Assembly: GCA_025924495.1 (NCBI GenBank)
Contig: JAICIG010000035.1
Span: 1-28,184, forward strand
DNA: 28,184 nt
Source: Pirellulales bacterium
GTDB lineage: Bacteria; Planctomycetota; Planctomycetia; Pirellulales; JAICIG01
Direction: 5' to 3'
Shown: positions 8,332-17,403 of the stretch, one piece after another
Position numbering within the stretch: position 1 is the first letter of the stretch
Layout: each line of letters starts with the position of its first letter
The notes under the pieces: model-generated
The model's input: only the letters and a program-made list of their open reading frames with translations
Told to the model about the DNA's origin: nothing
Databases searched by the model: none
Position numbers and translations under genes: made by a program

Positions 8332-8476
8332 CATTTCCAGGCGTTCTCGTGCAGGTCGGCAATCGGCGCTTCTGCCGCTGTTGCTCGCAGCCCTAAAACG
8401 CTCTACCTACACTGGGCGGGAGTGGTTTTCTGCGGCCTTTCGGGCCGACTTGCTTCCCTTTGATGGCGGTGTTTTC

Positions 8477-11400
8477 ATGCAGTTTTCCCGAGCGGGGCTG
8501 ATCCTCTTGGTTCTTGTGGCCTGTGCGGCGAGAGAGTCTCGGACGAGGGCCGCCGAGCCGCAGTATCCGCCGATTCTGGTAGCGCCGACCGAGCCGCTTT
8601 CGCCGGAAGAGCAGCTCCAGAAGTTTCACCTGCCCCCCGGCTTCAAGATTGAACTCGTAGCCGCGGAACCACAGATCCACAAGCCGATGAACTTGAGCTT
8701 CGACGGCGCCAGCCGCATGTATGTGACGAGCTCGCTCGAGTATCCATTTCCGGTTCCAGCCGGCCAGTCGGGCCGCGATATCGTCAGCGTCTTGGAAGAC
8801 CGCGACGGCGACGGCCAGGCTGAAGTCGCCAAAGAACTGATCACCGGCCTCAATATTCCTATCGGCGTCACCCCCATTGCCGGCGGAGTGATCTATTACA
8901 GCATTCCAAATATCTATCTTTGGATGGGTGATCCTGACACCGCTTCGCCCCGGCCGGGAGGTTCCGGCGCGAAAGATAGCCGGCTCCTGTACAGCGAGTT
9001 CGGCTTTCGCGACACGCACGGCATGGCCAGTTCCTTTACGCCATGGCTCGACGGCTGGATCTATTGCACGCACGGCTTCGCCAACTCTTCAGAGGTTAGC
9101 GGCGCCGATGGCAAGAAAGTCGCGATGAACTCAGGCAACACGTTTCGAATTCGCGCCGATGGCAGCCACGCCGAACAAGTAACTCACGGCCAGGTCAATC
9201 CGTTCGGCCTGTCCTTCGATCCGCTCGGCAACCTCTATTCGGCAGACTGCCATACGCTGCCGATCTATCAACTGCTGCGCGGCGCTTGGTATCCCAGCTT
9301 CGGCAAACCGCATGATGGCCTCGGCTTCGGCCCGACGATGATCGACCACAACCATGGTTCGACGGGCATTGGCGGCGTGGCCTACTATGCGGCCGACCAC
9401 TTTCCGCCCGAGTATCGCGACACGGTGTTCATCGGCAATCCCGTCACAGGGCGCGTCAATCACGATCGTTTGGAGCCGCATGGTTCCACCTATCAGGCCA
9501 TCGAGCAGCCCGACTTCGTCTCGTGCGATGACCCCTGGTTTCGTCCGGTGCATCTGAAAGTCGGTCCGGACGGCGCACTCTACATTCTCGACTTTTACAA
9601 CAAGATCATTGGGCATTATGAAGTGCCGCTCATGCATCCCGGCCGCGATCGGTTTCGCGGACGGATCTGGCGCGTCGTTTATGCCGGCGTCGATGGCAAA
9701 GCGCCGCCGCCGAGCCGCATGGCCAATTTGGGCAAGTTGTCCTCGGACGAGCTGATCGAACGGCTGGGCGATGCGAACCTGACCGTCCGCCTTTTAGCAA
9801 GCGAAGAGCTGGCCAGCCGTGCAGACACGTTACCAATCGATAAACTGCTGCCAGCCGAGGCGAGCGAGACGGGCGCCTTGCGGCGCGCTCATGGCCTTTG
9901 GCTGGCGGAACGCCGCGCTGCAGGCGGCTTAAGCGACGAAGCCGTCGAGCGGTTGGCTGCGGATCCATCGCGGTTGGTCCGCGTTCATCTGTTAAAGGCG
10001 CTGGCTGAGCGAGAGAATTGGGCGAAATCCGATCGGCAACTCGACCTGGCGGGGTTGGTGCGGAGCAAGCTCTCAGACGCCGATGCTTTCGTGCGCCGCG
10101 CCGCCGCCGATGCTTTGGGCCGTCATCCGCAATCCGAATCCATCGAACCTTTACTATCGTTGTGGGCCAGTACGCCCGCCGACGATACGCATTTGATTCA
10201 TGTCGTGCGGATGTCGCTACGAGATCACTTGCTCTCGCCGGGCATGTATGAAAAGGTCAAACCGCTATTAGAGAGCCAAACGGATGACGCGGCCCGGTTG
10301 GCCGACGTCAGCTTGGGCGTGCGCACCACCGATTCCGCCGCGTTCCTGCTGAGTTATCTGCAGTCGAATCCCAAAGACGAACTTCGGTTACCCGAATACG
10401 TTCACGACGCGGCTCGCTACTTGCCGTTGGCTCAAATGCCACAGTTGATCGGCTGGGCGGAAGCGCGGTCGAAAAGCGACTTGCCGCTGGCGAAACAGTT
10501 CGTGCTGGAGGTGCAGCGCGCCTCCCAGGAGCGGCAATCGCCGCTTCCGGAAGGTTTTCGCCCTTGGGCTGTTGAAATCACAAAGAGCTTACTCTCAGCG
10601 AGCGAGCAATCGCAAGTGCAAGGCGGACTGGAATTGGCAAAGGAGCTGCGCACGAAGGACTTGTACGGCGAGCTGGCAGCCCTCACATCGACCGAAGCGC
10701 GGTTTGCCGATTTGCGTCCCGCGGCCATGGAGGCATGCGCTACGAACGATGCCGAGCAGTCGATTGCGCTGCTCAGCCAGATTCTCGGCAACATTGACGA
10801 AACCGCGCCGCTGCGACAATTGGCCGCAGCGCTGCTGGCAAACTTGAATCAGAACTCCGCCAGACAGGAGCTGATCAAGCATTTACGAACGGCTTCCGAC
10901 CGCACGGCCATTGCCATTGCCGCCGCGCTAGCGTCGCAAGCGGATGGGGCCGAAATGTTGTTGACTGATATTGTCGCCGGCAAAGCCTCGGCTCGATTGC
11001 TGCAAGAGCCCGCAGTGCAAGAACGGCTGCGTGCGGCCAAAGTCGCTGATCTTGACGCTCGGCTTGCGAAACTCACGGCCGGCTTGCCTCCGGCCGACGA
11101 GCGGATTAATCAATTGCTTGCAGCGCGACGCGAAGGATTTGGTCGCGTCCAGCCGAATGCCGAACTAGGCAAAGCCGTGTTTACGAAAATCTGTGCGGCC
11201 TGCCATCGCATTTCCGGGCAAGGGGGCAAGGTAGGTCCCGACTTAGACGGAATTGGCCTGCGCGGCCCCGAACGTCTGATGGAAGACATGCTCGATCCCA
11301 GTCGCAACGTCGACCAGGCCTTCCGCAGCACAGTGCTCAACACCACGGACGGCCGCACCATTACGGGATTGCTACTGCGCAACGATGGGGCGGTGCTGGT

Positions 11401-11572
11401 CGTGGCCGACGCTCAGGGCAAGGAAGTTCGCATCCCTGAATCTGATGTCGACGAGCGCGCCGTCACCAACCTCTCCCCGATGCCTGGCAACGTAGCCGAC
11501 CTCGTGCCGGAAGCTGATTTTTATCATCTGTTGGCGTACTTGCTCAAGCAGCGACAGAAGGCGCCGCAATAG
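8477..11572 (+). CDS. PVC-type membrane-bound dehydrogenase with HEAT repeats and C-terminal cytochrome c domain
   Basis: 1031 residues from the ATG at 8477, where a signal peptide begins (MQFSRAGLILLVLVACAARES); the open frame extends 69 codons upstream without it. Residues 45-415 form the Pirellula/Verrucomicrobium-type dehydrogenase propeller (FHLPPGFKIELVAAEPQ, SVLEDRDGDGQAEVAKEL, NPFGLSFDPLGNLYSADCH, HLKVGPDGALYILDFYN). Residues of about 420-860 are helical HEAT-like repeats (DAFVRRAAADALGRHPQ). The C-terminal heme domain has one CAACH site, Cys906-Cys909-His910, followed by GGKVGPDLDGIGLRG and MLDPSRNVDQ. It is probably periplasmic, passing electrons from an unknown sugar or alcohol substrate to its own c-type heme. 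The family is greatly expanded in planctomycetes and substrates are mostly unknown. Confidence 0.93.
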   Translation: MQFSRAGLILLVLVACAARESRTRAAEPQYPPILVAPTEPLSPEEQLQKFHLPPGFKIELVAAEPQIHKPMNLSFDGASRMYVTSSLEYPFPVPAGQSGRDIVSVLEDRDGDGQAEVAKELITGLNIPIGVTPIAGGVIYYSIPNIYLWMGDPDTASPRPGGSGAKDSRLLYSEFGFRDTHGMASSFTPWLDGWIYCTHGFANSSEVSGADGKKVAMNSGNTFRIRADGSHAEQVTHGQVNPFGLSFDPLGNLYSADCHTLPIYQLLRGAWYPSFGKPHDGLGFGPTMIDHNHGSTGIGGVAYYAADHFPPEYRDTVFIGNPVTGRVNHDRLEPHGSTYQAIEQPDFVSCDDPWFRPVHLKVGPDGALYILDFYNKIIGHYEVPLMHPGRDRFRGRIWRVVYAGVDGKAPPPSRMANLGKLSSDELIERLGDANLTVRLLASEELASRADTLPIDKLLPAEASETGALRRAHGLWLAERRAAGGLSDEAVERLAADPSRLVRVHLLKALAERENWAKSDRQLDLAGLVRSKLSDADAFVRRAAADALGRHPQSESIEPLLSLWASTPADDTHLIHVVRMSLRDHLLSPGMYEKVKPLLESQTDDAARLADVSLGVRTTDSAAFLLSYLQSNPKDELRLPEYVHDAARYLPLAQMPQLIGWAEARSKSDLPLAKQFVLEVQRASQERQSPLPEGFRPWAVEITKSLLSASEQSQVQGGLELAKELRTKDLYGELAALTSTEARFADLRPAAMEACATNDAEQSIALLSQILGNIDETAPLRQLAAALLANLNQNSARQELIKHLRTASDRTAIAIAAALASQADGAEMLLTDIVAGKASARLLQEPAVQERLRAAKVADLDARLAKLTAGLPPADERINQLLAARREGFGRVQPNAELGKAVFTKICAACHRISGQGGKVGPDLDGIGLRGPERLMEDMLDPSRNVDQAFRSTVLNTTDGRTITGLLLRNDGAVLVVADAQGKEVRIPESDVDERAVTNLSPMPGNVADLVPEADFYHLLAYLLKQRQKAPQ

Positions 11573-11592
11573 CTGCGGATGCCAGTTTTTTT
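11560..11592 (+). terminator. Likely intrinsic terminator of the dehydrogenase/cytochrome gene
   Basis: GGC-G-CCGCA, a 5-nt loop, then TGCGG-AT-GCC form an interrupted stem (11560-11583), followed two bases later by seven T residues (11586-11592). The stem starts inside the last codons, and the TAG stop lies in the loop. It is the only hairpin plus T-tract I found in the window. Confidence 0.5.
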
Positions 11593-11664
11593 GGTTGCAG
11601 CCACTCCTAGATTTCGAAGATCTTCCACGAGGGCGCGGCGAGTCAACGGCGCCAGCGATGTGCT

Positions 11665-12108
11665 TTAACCACTGCGAACGATGCGGTATTGATGGTTAGA
11701 AGCCAAAAGCAAAACCTCGTTACTGCGCCGGCTCATGACGAGGTCGAAGTGATTCAGTACGTCGCGCCCCAAAATGCTTAGGTCCGTCGCGGCGGCATCT
11801 TTGAAGGCCGCAAATTCACCTCGTACACGGGCGATGCCGCCGCCGTCATGTGACAGCCCAATCGTTGTAGCGAGAATCTCAAATTCAGTCCGGCCGCCTA
11901 CCCCAATCAATCCAGTTCCGGCTGGCGCCTCTATGGACGGCAACTGCAGCCTGATTGCAATTGCTCTGCTAAACACAGTGCGATCCGCCCCCGTGTCGAC
12001 GAGAAAGTAGTCGGCGTGAGCTTGGCCAGCCGCCCCGTAAACGTGCGCATAGACCGCTGGCCGAGCAACGCCGTCGTCACAACGCAGCCATTCAGCCACG
12101 ATTTGCAT
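11665..12108 (-). CDS. Retropepsin-like aspartic protease, short single-domain form
   Basis: 147 residues from the ATG at 12108 (MQIVAEWLRCDDG). The frame runs 25 codons further upstream, but that extension lies inside the previous gene. The active-site motif is YFLVDTGADRTVFSR, with the catalytic Asp in D-T-G-A; the second signature is ILGRDVLNHFDLVM near the C-terminus. This matches single-domain bacterial retropepsin-like proteases, which should work as homodimers because one chain supplies one Asp. No signal peptide is visible, so it is probably cytoplasmic. The start codon lies inside the 3' end of the upstream DUF5678-like gene (17-bp overlap), so translation of the two is probably coupled. 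The substrate is unknown. Confidence 0.82.
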   Translation of the reverse strand: MQIVAEWLRCDDGVARPAVYAHVYGAAGQAHADYFLVDTGADRTVFSRAIAIRLQLPSIEAPAGTGLIGVGGRTEFEILATTIGLSHDGGGIARVRGEFAAFKDAAATDLSILGRDVLNHFDLVMSRRSNEVLLLASNHQYRIVRSG

Positions 12109-12388
12109 AGAATCGCGGCCCCGCGTGCGGACGAACGTACTGAACCAAGACGCCGTCATCATCCGGATGCGCGGCCTCGGCAAGCTCCCAGGCTCGCTCA
12201 GGCGTATCCGCGAGGAAGGCCTGCTTTCCTGCCACCGCTACAAACTTTCCCCTCGCTTCCGGCAACAATGCATCCCAGTGAGCTTCCAGCCACTCGCGAT
12301 TTGCTCGAGCTCGTTCTTGCTGAGCCAGACAGCGCGCGGCCTCATCGACGCCAACGACTTCTTCGATGATAAATTCTGGCTCGGCCAC
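12092..12388 (-). CDS. Small DUF5678-like protein encoded with the protease
   Basis: 98 residues from a GTG at 12388, chosen because AGAGGAG at 12404-12398 sits 9 nt upstream. An ATG at 12451 would add 21 poorly conserved-looking residues (MTRYWISAILRVTLLLEERR). The N-terminal half is acidic and helical; the C-terminal half reads GKFVAVAGKQAFLADTPERA, then HPDDDGVLVQYV and GPRFYANRG. This 'what is kept in view, moved to a fixed width' pattern of strands and a helix resembles the small DUF5678 family, whose function I do not know. Its stop codon overlaps the start of the retropepsin-like gene, so the two form one unit. A binding partner or substrate of the protease is a possible role (inference). 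Confidence 0.68.
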   Translation of the reverse strand: MAEPEFIIEEVVGVDEAARCLAQQERARANREWLEAHWDALLPEARGKFVAVAGKQAFLADTPERAWELAEAAHPDDDGVLVQYVRPHAGPRFYANRG

Positions 12389-12397
12389 GGCTCGTCG

Positions 12398-12404
12398 CTC
12401 CTCT
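12398..12404 (-). promoter_or_regulatory. Strong Shine-Dalgarno sequence for the DUF5678-like gene
   Basis: AGAGGAG on the minus strand ends 9 nt before the GTG at 12388. It lies inside the longer open frame, which argues that translation starts at the GTG and not at the ATG at 12451. Confidence 0.5.
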
Positions 12405-12545
12405 AATAGAAGAGTAACGCGGAGGATGGCCGAAATCCAGTAACGAGTCAATTTCGCTCGGCAAGAATCCGTGTCTTGGCCGGAACATCACGGCCGAACA
12501 AGCTGAAGCGCGGAGAATCTCATGTTCGACATTTACGGTTCCAGT

Positions 12546-12600
12546 TTCAAGGTTTTTGTTGTCTGAATGCGACCTTTAGCTTTCAACCTAAAACCTTGAA
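12546..12600. repeat. 11-bp perfect inverted repeat directly after the DUF1501 stop codon
   Basis: TTCAAGGTTTT (12546-12556) and AAAACCTTGAA (12590-12600) are exact reverse complements separated by 33 bp. The inner arm abuts the TAA stop of the DUF1501 gene (12603-12601), so the minus-strand transcript could fold into a long-loop hairpin at its 3' end. It is more AT-rich than its surroundings. No T-tract follows, so it is not a standard terminator. It may act in transcript stability or be the trace of an element. Confidence 0.5.
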
Positions 12601-13836
12601 TTATCCCTTCATCACCGGCAGCTTCTCAAATCGCCTTCCCAGCACTGCTTCACTCGGGCAGCCGATCCAGTCGTCGAGCAGCGTGGCGTAGAGCTGACGG
12701 AAATCAGCATTGAATTTCAAGTCCCCTTCGCCGTCCAGGTCGTCGAGGGTCGGCTGCGTGCCAATCAACCCGCTGGCGACTCGGCCGCCGGCAAGAAATA
12801 CGGGCGCCGCCGTGCCGTGGTCGGTCCCTTGGCTGGCGTTTTCGCGCACGCGGCGGCCGAATTCCGAGAAACACATCACCAGCACCCGATCGAGGTGGCC
12901 GCGCGCGGCGAGGTCATCGACGAATGCACTAACCGATGCAGAAAGCTGGTTCAACAGCGCAGCATGAGCGGGAAGTTGATTGGCGTGCGTATCGAATCCG
13001 TCCAGCGAAACGTAATACAACTGCGTACTGAGCCGCGCATCGATCAACTGAGCCACCTGTTTCAGTTTCTGCGCCAAGGCAAACTCGGGATACTGCGTTG
13101 CACTGCGCTCCTCCTTCAAAGCCTGCTGCACTTCGGCGCTCGAGGAGTAAGCATTGAGCGTGCTGCGGCGCAAAAAATCCAAGAGCGGCGGCGAGTCGGG
13201 CCGGGCCGCTTCGGCCAACTGGCTTAATGAAGATAGCGGCAACGCGCCGCCGCTGGTCTGCAAACGAAATCCCTCCATCGACTCAATCGAAGGGACCGGC
13301 GTGCGCTGGCTGACGAGCGCCAGCGGCAACTGATTCTGCCCTAAATGCAAGGCGGGTACATCTTGCCCCGCCTCGCGGCGTTCGCAGTCGATGCATCGTC
13401 CGAGCCAGCCATCGATTTTGTCCTCGCGCTCGGGCTTGGCCGTGTGCCAGATATCCATCGAACGAAAATGCGATCGGTCCGGGTTCGGATAGCCCACACC
13501 ATGAACAATCGCCAACCGCTGATTCTCGTACAGCTTCTTGAAGCCGGTCATCTGCGGGTGCAAGCCGAAGTGATCGTTCAGCTTCAAGACCTGATTGTCA
13601 GGAATGCGAAGCACAATCCGGTTTCGGCCGTATCCATCGTGGCCGAAGGGAATGACGGTATTCAAACCGTCGTTGCCGCCGCTCAACTGCACGACGACGA
13701 GAATCTTGTCGCCCGCAGCTTGTTGCCCGGCCGCCTTCGCGCTACGAGCCAAAAAGGCGGGCACGGCCAAGCCCGCCGAGAGCAAGGCGGAGGAACCGAG
13801 CGTCGTCTGCAAAAACCTTCTTCGCGTCGTGTGCAT
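12601..13836 (-). CDS. Tat-exported DUF1501 protein (sulfatase-like fold)
   Basis: 411 residues. The N-terminus carries a twin-arginine signal (TTRRRFLQTTLGSSALLSAG), so the protein is folded before export. Family landmarks are ILVVVQLSGGNDGLNTVIPF, LAIVHGVGYPNPDRSHFRSM, YVSLDGFDTHANQ, VLVMCFSEFGRRVRENASQG and TDHGTAAPVFLAGG. The DUF1501 fold is related to alkaline phosphatase/sulfatase enzymes, and the His and Asp residues in these motifs would be the metal ligands. It starts 25 bp after the DUF1800 gene on the same strand; the pair is common in planctomycetes and in some proteobacteria, and is thought to act together on an extracytoplasmic substrate not yet identified. Confidence 0.94.
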   Translation of the reverse strand: MHTTRRRFLQTTLGSSALLSAGLAVPAFLARSAKAAGQQAAGDKILVVVQLSGGNDGLNTVIPFGHDGYGRNRIVLRIPDNQVLKLNDHFGLHPQMTGFKKLYENQRLAIVHGVGYPNPDRSHFRSMDIWHTAKPEREDKIDGWLGRCIDCERREAGQDVPALHLGQNQLPLALVSQRTPVPSIESMEGFRLQTSGGALPLSSLSQLAEAARPDSPPLLDFLRRSTLNAYSSSAEVQQALKEERSATQYPEFALAQKLKQVAQLIDARLSTQLYYVSLDGFDTHANQLPAHAALLNQLSASVSAFVDDLAARGHLDRVLVMCFSEFGRRVRENASQGTDHGTAAPVFLAGGRVASGLIGTQPTLDDLDGEGDLKFNADFRQLYATLLDDWIGCPSEAVLGRRFEKLPVMKG

Positions 13837-13861
13837 GACTGCGATCCTTCAGTTGGTGGCG

Positions 13862-15256
13862 TCAAGCCAATTGGTATTCCGGTAACGTAGCGATCGCTTG
13901 GGCCACGCGGGCCAGGCGCAGCGATCGATCCTTTTCGTCCTTGTCCCCCGCAATGGCGGCGAGCTGAACATAAACCGCGTCGGGCAGCGGCCAGGCGAGC
14001 AGCAATTCCGCAAGGCGCCGACTCTCTGCCGCCGGATCGCTTATCCGTTCCAGCGCCGCGAGACGATCAAGCGCCATGCGCGTTTTGTATTTCCCCTCGC
14101 GATCGGCGAGTAAACCCCAGACCAGGTTCGCTCGCCCGACGAGCGTCGCCGAATTGACCCAAGCGGCGCCGCCGTCCCAGCCTTTGACGTTGGGCGGATA
14201 GAACACGGCTTGCCCCAGTTCTCGCAACGCGTCGGCCAGGGCAAACGTATTGACGGGCGATTCCAACGTGCGCAATAAACCAATCGCGAATTCTACGGGC
14301 GACTTGATGCGCTGCCGCAACGCGTAGGACGAATAGAACAGCTTCGACCCCAGGATTGTCCGCAGCAGCCAGGCGATATCGTAGTCATGCTGGCGAAACC
14401 CTGCGGCCAAGGGCTCAATCAGCCGCACGGTTGGCTCTTCGGTTTCACTGATAAAGAAGCGAAAGATCTTGCCGACGAGGAATTGCGCGGTCGCTGGTTG
14501 GTCCAGCAGAATTTTAAGAATATCGTCGCCCGTCCAGGGCCCCGTGCGGCCAAGCACCGCCTTCGGACGTTCGTCGTGCTGGAAGCGATTGAAACGAAAC
14601 ACGTCTTGCCGTAATTCCCAGCCGGTAAACGCTCGGGCGGCTTCCTTGATATCGTGCTCGGCGTAATGTCCGCGTCCCAGGCAGAACAGCTCCATCACTT
14701 CGCGGGCGAAGTTTTCGTTGGGATGCGCTTTATGGTTCGTGGTCGAATCGAGCCAGACCAACATCGCCGGATCTTTCGAGGTCTCGTCCAGCAGAGGCGC
14801 GAAATGCCCGAGCGCATGTTCGCGCAACAGAGTATGCTGGGCGAACATCATGCGCGAATCGGTGACTTTTGCCGCCGACGTGGCAAAGTGTCCGTGCCAG
14901 AACAACGTCATTTTTTCCAACAGCGGATGGGGCGACTGCAGCATGGCATTCAGCCACCACGCGGCCAGGCTGTTGGCATTGCCGGTCGCCAAAAGGGCAG
15001 CGGCCGAACGATTGGCGTCGGCGTAAAAGCTTTCGCTGCTCGCTTCCCCCGCGAGCAGCCGCTCGACCATAGCCTGGCAGCCTGCCCCTGCGGCGTCGTT
15101 CAACTGGGCCCAAGATGCGCCGAATCCGGCTCGGCGAAAAAGATGGGCGGCAAGATCTCGTGACCAGGGAGTTTCGGCAGGATCATAAGGGCTCCAGGCC
15201 CAAGCCGGATCGACCTCGGCAAGTGGTTTTAGCGGCGAGCGCTCCTCGGCGGCCAT
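13862..15256 (-). CDS. DUF1800 protein, partner of the DUF1501 protein
   Basis: 464 residues from the ATG at 15256, preceded by GAGGAA at 15266-15261; a TTG at 15274 would add six residues and has no ribosome-binding site. Family landmarks are AAHLFRRAGFGASWAQLNDA, MTLFWHGHFATSAAKV, LVWLDSTTNHKAHPNENFAR, EVMELFCLGRGHYAEHDI, EAARAFTGWEL, and PPNVKGWDGGAAWVNSATL near the C-terminus. No signal peptide is visible, although the family works with an exported DUF1501 partner; it may leave the cell through that partner or stay in the cytoplasm. The two genes form an operon, this one first. Confidence 0.93.
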   Translation of the reverse strand: MAAEERSPLKPLAEVDPAWAWSPYDPAETPWSRDLAAHLFRRAGFGASWAQLNDAAGAGCQAMVERLLAGEASSESFYADANRSAAALLATGNANSLAAWWLNAMLQSPHPLLEKMTLFWHGHFATSAAKVTDSRMMFAQHTLLREHALGHFAPLLDETSKDPAMLVWLDSTTNHKAHPNENFAREVMELFCLGRGHYAEHDIKEAARAFTGWELRQDVFRFNRFQHDERPKAVLGRTGPWTGDDILKILLDQPATAQFLVGKIFRFFISETEEPTVRLIEPLAAGFRQHDYDIAWLLRTILGSKLFYSSYALRQRIKSPVEFAIGLLRTLESPVNTFALADALRELGQAVFYPPNVKGWDGGAAWVNSATLVGRANLVWGLLADREGKYKTRMALDRLAALERISDPAAESRRLAELLLAWPLPDAVYVQLAAIAGDKDEKDRSLRLARVAQAIATLPEYQLA

Positions 15257-15585
15257 ACGTTTCCTCGCGTTCAACCAATCGGGTTAGTGACCGTCCGAAA
15301 GCCGGTTCGCTTTAGTCAATCGCCCGGCCTGAACAAAGCCGCGCCGAAATCGCTCCGGGGACCGGCCAAACTGCCAACTTGGGCTTCAGTCGAGCGGCGC
15401 CCAGTTATACCAATCGGCGGGCGGCGAGGTTTCAAGCATCTGGCCGTTAGCTTGCGGGCGCCGTTTTTGTCGGCGTTTGCGGAAAGCATGAAACCTGCCG
15501 TGCGACAAGGAGGTATCCTCCTTCGAGCGTTACAATCCTGTTAGCCAGTGACTTCCACCGCATCTTCCCGCGAGCCGCCCAGACT
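15257..15585. other. Divergent intergenic region with a GGAGG palindrome
   Basis: No gene is supported in these 329 bp between the minus-strand DUF1800 gene and the plus-strand exported protein. Near the right end AAGGAGG-TAT-CCTCCTT (15507-15523) is a perfect palindrome. A possible -10 hexamer TACAAT (15531-15536) follows 7 bp later, so the palindrome would cover the promoter spacer and the -35 position. I see no good -35 hexamer. Confidence 0.4.
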
Positions 15586-17367
15586 ATGAAAACCGCGCCC
15601 CTTCTCCGCCGAATTCGATCGAAGCTCGCACTGCACTTCGCCATGATCGCCTGCTCTGTGGGTATCGGCGGGCGGCCGGTCGCGATGACTGCCGCGGAAC
15701 CAATGCGGCTGCTGCCCGCTTCGGCAGCCGTCTTTGTTGAAGTATCGCAGCCCGAAGCTCTGTTGGAGCCGCTGCTATCGCCCAAAACAAGCGATTTGCT
15801 CCAAGGAATTGACGCCTATCAGAAGTACCTGAAATCCAAAGAGTACGGCCAACTGCTAGTAGTGCGAATGATCCTCGAGGCCAAGCTTGGCACGACCTGG
15901 CAAGCGGCGCTGCGGGACATCACGGCGGGCGGCGTGTATCTGGCCGTCGATCCAGAAACGACCGCTGCGATTCTAGTCAGCCGCGGCCGCAAACCCGAGT
16001 TGCTCAAACAGCTCAACGACAGCATGATCGAGCTGATCGAGGCCGATGCCAAGAACAATGGCCGCCCTTCGCCGGTCAAATCGAAGGAATATCAAGGCAT
16101 TGTCGGCTGGCAATTCGGGCCAGGAGCGGTGCATGCGATCATCGACGATCTGTTAGTCGTCAGCAACCAGTCCGACGCCTTGAAGAGCGCCATCGATCGC
16201 TATCGCGATGCGGCGACGCCCAGCTTGGGCGAAGCCGAGGCCTTTAAGCAGGCTCAAGGGCAAAAGTCAGCCGGATCGATTGGCTGGCTCTGGGCTTCGC
16301 TCGAAACGGCGCGAAAGTCGCCGAAAATGGAAGCAGCTCTGAACGGCTCCGCCAAGAATCCGCTGGTCGAACTCCTGTTCGGCGGCGTGCTGGATGCGCT
16401 AAAGCGAGCTCCGTTCGCTACCGTCGGTTTGCACTTGGATGGCAACGAGCTTCGCGTGCGAGCCGAACTCCCCCGAGACGCGGCGCAAACGGCCGCCACT
16501 CGCAGTTGGTATTTTGCGCCGGCCGGCGGCCCGGGCGCCGCGGCCGCGTTACTGCCTCCGCAAGCAATCGCGAATTTCAGCGTCTTCCGCGACCTGGCCG
16601 GTCTTTGGCAAGCGCGAGAAGAACTGTTCGATGAGAAAGTCGTAGCCGGTTTCGCCCAGGCAGATACTCAACTGGGCCTATTCTTCTCAGGAAAGGATTT
16701 CGGCCCGGAAGTGCTAGGGGAACTCGATCCCCGGCTGCAATTTGTCGTCGCTCGCCAGGAGTATTCGCCCGAAATGCCTGTGCCGGCCTTAAAGCTGCCG
16801 GCGTTCGCGTTGGTGCTGCGGATGAAGCATCCCGACGATTTCGCAACGCACCTGCTGGTCGCCTATCAGAAGATTGTCGGTTTGGCGAATATCGTTGGCG
16901 GCCAACAAGGCCAGCCGCAGTTGCTGTTAGGCGCCGAAGACTACCACGGCGCGACCATTTCGAAGGCAACGTACGTCCACGAATCCAAGACCGGCAAAGA
17001 CCAGGCGAAAATCAACTACAACTTCAGCCCGGCCTGTGCGCGCGTGGGCGAGCACTTCGTGATTGGTTCGACCTTGGGCATCACGCGACAACTGGTCGAC
17101 CTACTCGCTTCATCCAATTCCACCGCCGCCACAGAGGTCAGTGCCTCGTTGAGTCTGTCGGGCGAACCGCTGGCGGCTATCTTGAAAGACAACCGCGAGT
17201 TGATGATCAGTCAGAACATGCTCTCCGAAGGACGCAGTCGGCCCGAGGCGGAAACCGCGATCGACTCGCTGCTCAAGCTCGTGCAACTTGCCGACCGGGC
17301 TGGTTTGAAGCTGCTGGCCGAGCCGAACTCCCTGACGCTGGAAGCTTCGGTGCGGATCAAGCCGTAA
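15586..17367 (+). CDS. Large exported protein of unknown function, DUF3352-like
   Basis: 593 residues with an N-terminal signal peptide (basic RRIRSKLALHF, then a hydrophobic stretch, mature part from about residue 37). It begins with RLLPASAAVFVEVSQPEALL, a pattern seen at the start of DUF3352-type proteins of planctomycetes. That assignment is from memory and tentative. Segments such as IVGWQFGPGAVHAIIDDLLV, VVSNQSDALKSAIDRY and ACARVGEHFVIGSTLGITRQ suggest a two-fold repeated alpha/beta architecture. There are no catalytic motifs, no CXXCH and only one cysteine in the mature part (Cys near residue 483), so it is probably structural or binding. It stands alone and converges on the thioredoxin-like lipoprotein gene. 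Confidence 0.72.
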   Translation: MKTAPLLRRIRSKLALHFAMIACSVGIGGRPVAMTAAEPMRLLPASAAVFVEVSQPEALLEPLLSPKTSDLLQGIDAYQKYLKSKEYGQLLVVRMILEAKLGTTWQAALRDITAGGVYLAVDPETTAAILVSRGRKPELLKQLNDSMIELIEADAKNNGRPSPVKSKEYQGIVGWQFGPGAVHAIIDDLLVVSNQSDALKSAIDRYRDAATPSLGEAEAFKQAQGQKSAGSIGWLWASLETARKSPKMEAALNGSAKNPLVELLFGGVLDALKRAPFATVGLHLDGNELRVRAELPRDAAQTAATRSWYFAPAGGPGAAAALLPPQAIANFSVFRDLAGLWQAREELFDEKVVAGFAQADTQLGLFFSGKDFGPEVLGELDPRLQFVVARQEYSPEMPVPALKLPAFALVLRMKHPDDFATHLLVAYQKIVGLANIVGGQQGQPQLLLGAEDYHGATISKATYVHESKTGKDQAKINYNFSPACARVGEHFVIGSTLGITRQLVDLLASSNSTAATEVSASLSLSGEPLAAILKDNRELMISQNMLSEGRSRPEAETAIDSLLKLVQLADRAGLKLLAEPNSLTLEASVRIKP

Positions 17368-17403
17368 GCGAGCACCGCGTCAGGCAGCGGGAAAGAGACC
17401 GCA

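Noticed and set aside
8270..8476. 69-codon N-terminal extension of the dehydrogenase gene
   Set aside because: It overlaps the cupin gene in another frame, and the signal peptide starts exactly at the internal ATG at 8477.
11665..12388. Reading the protease and small protein as a toxin-antitoxin pair
   Set aside because: Gene size and overlap would fit, but a retropepsin-like protease is not a known toxin class and the small protein has no DNA-binding motif, so I keep only the pairing itself.
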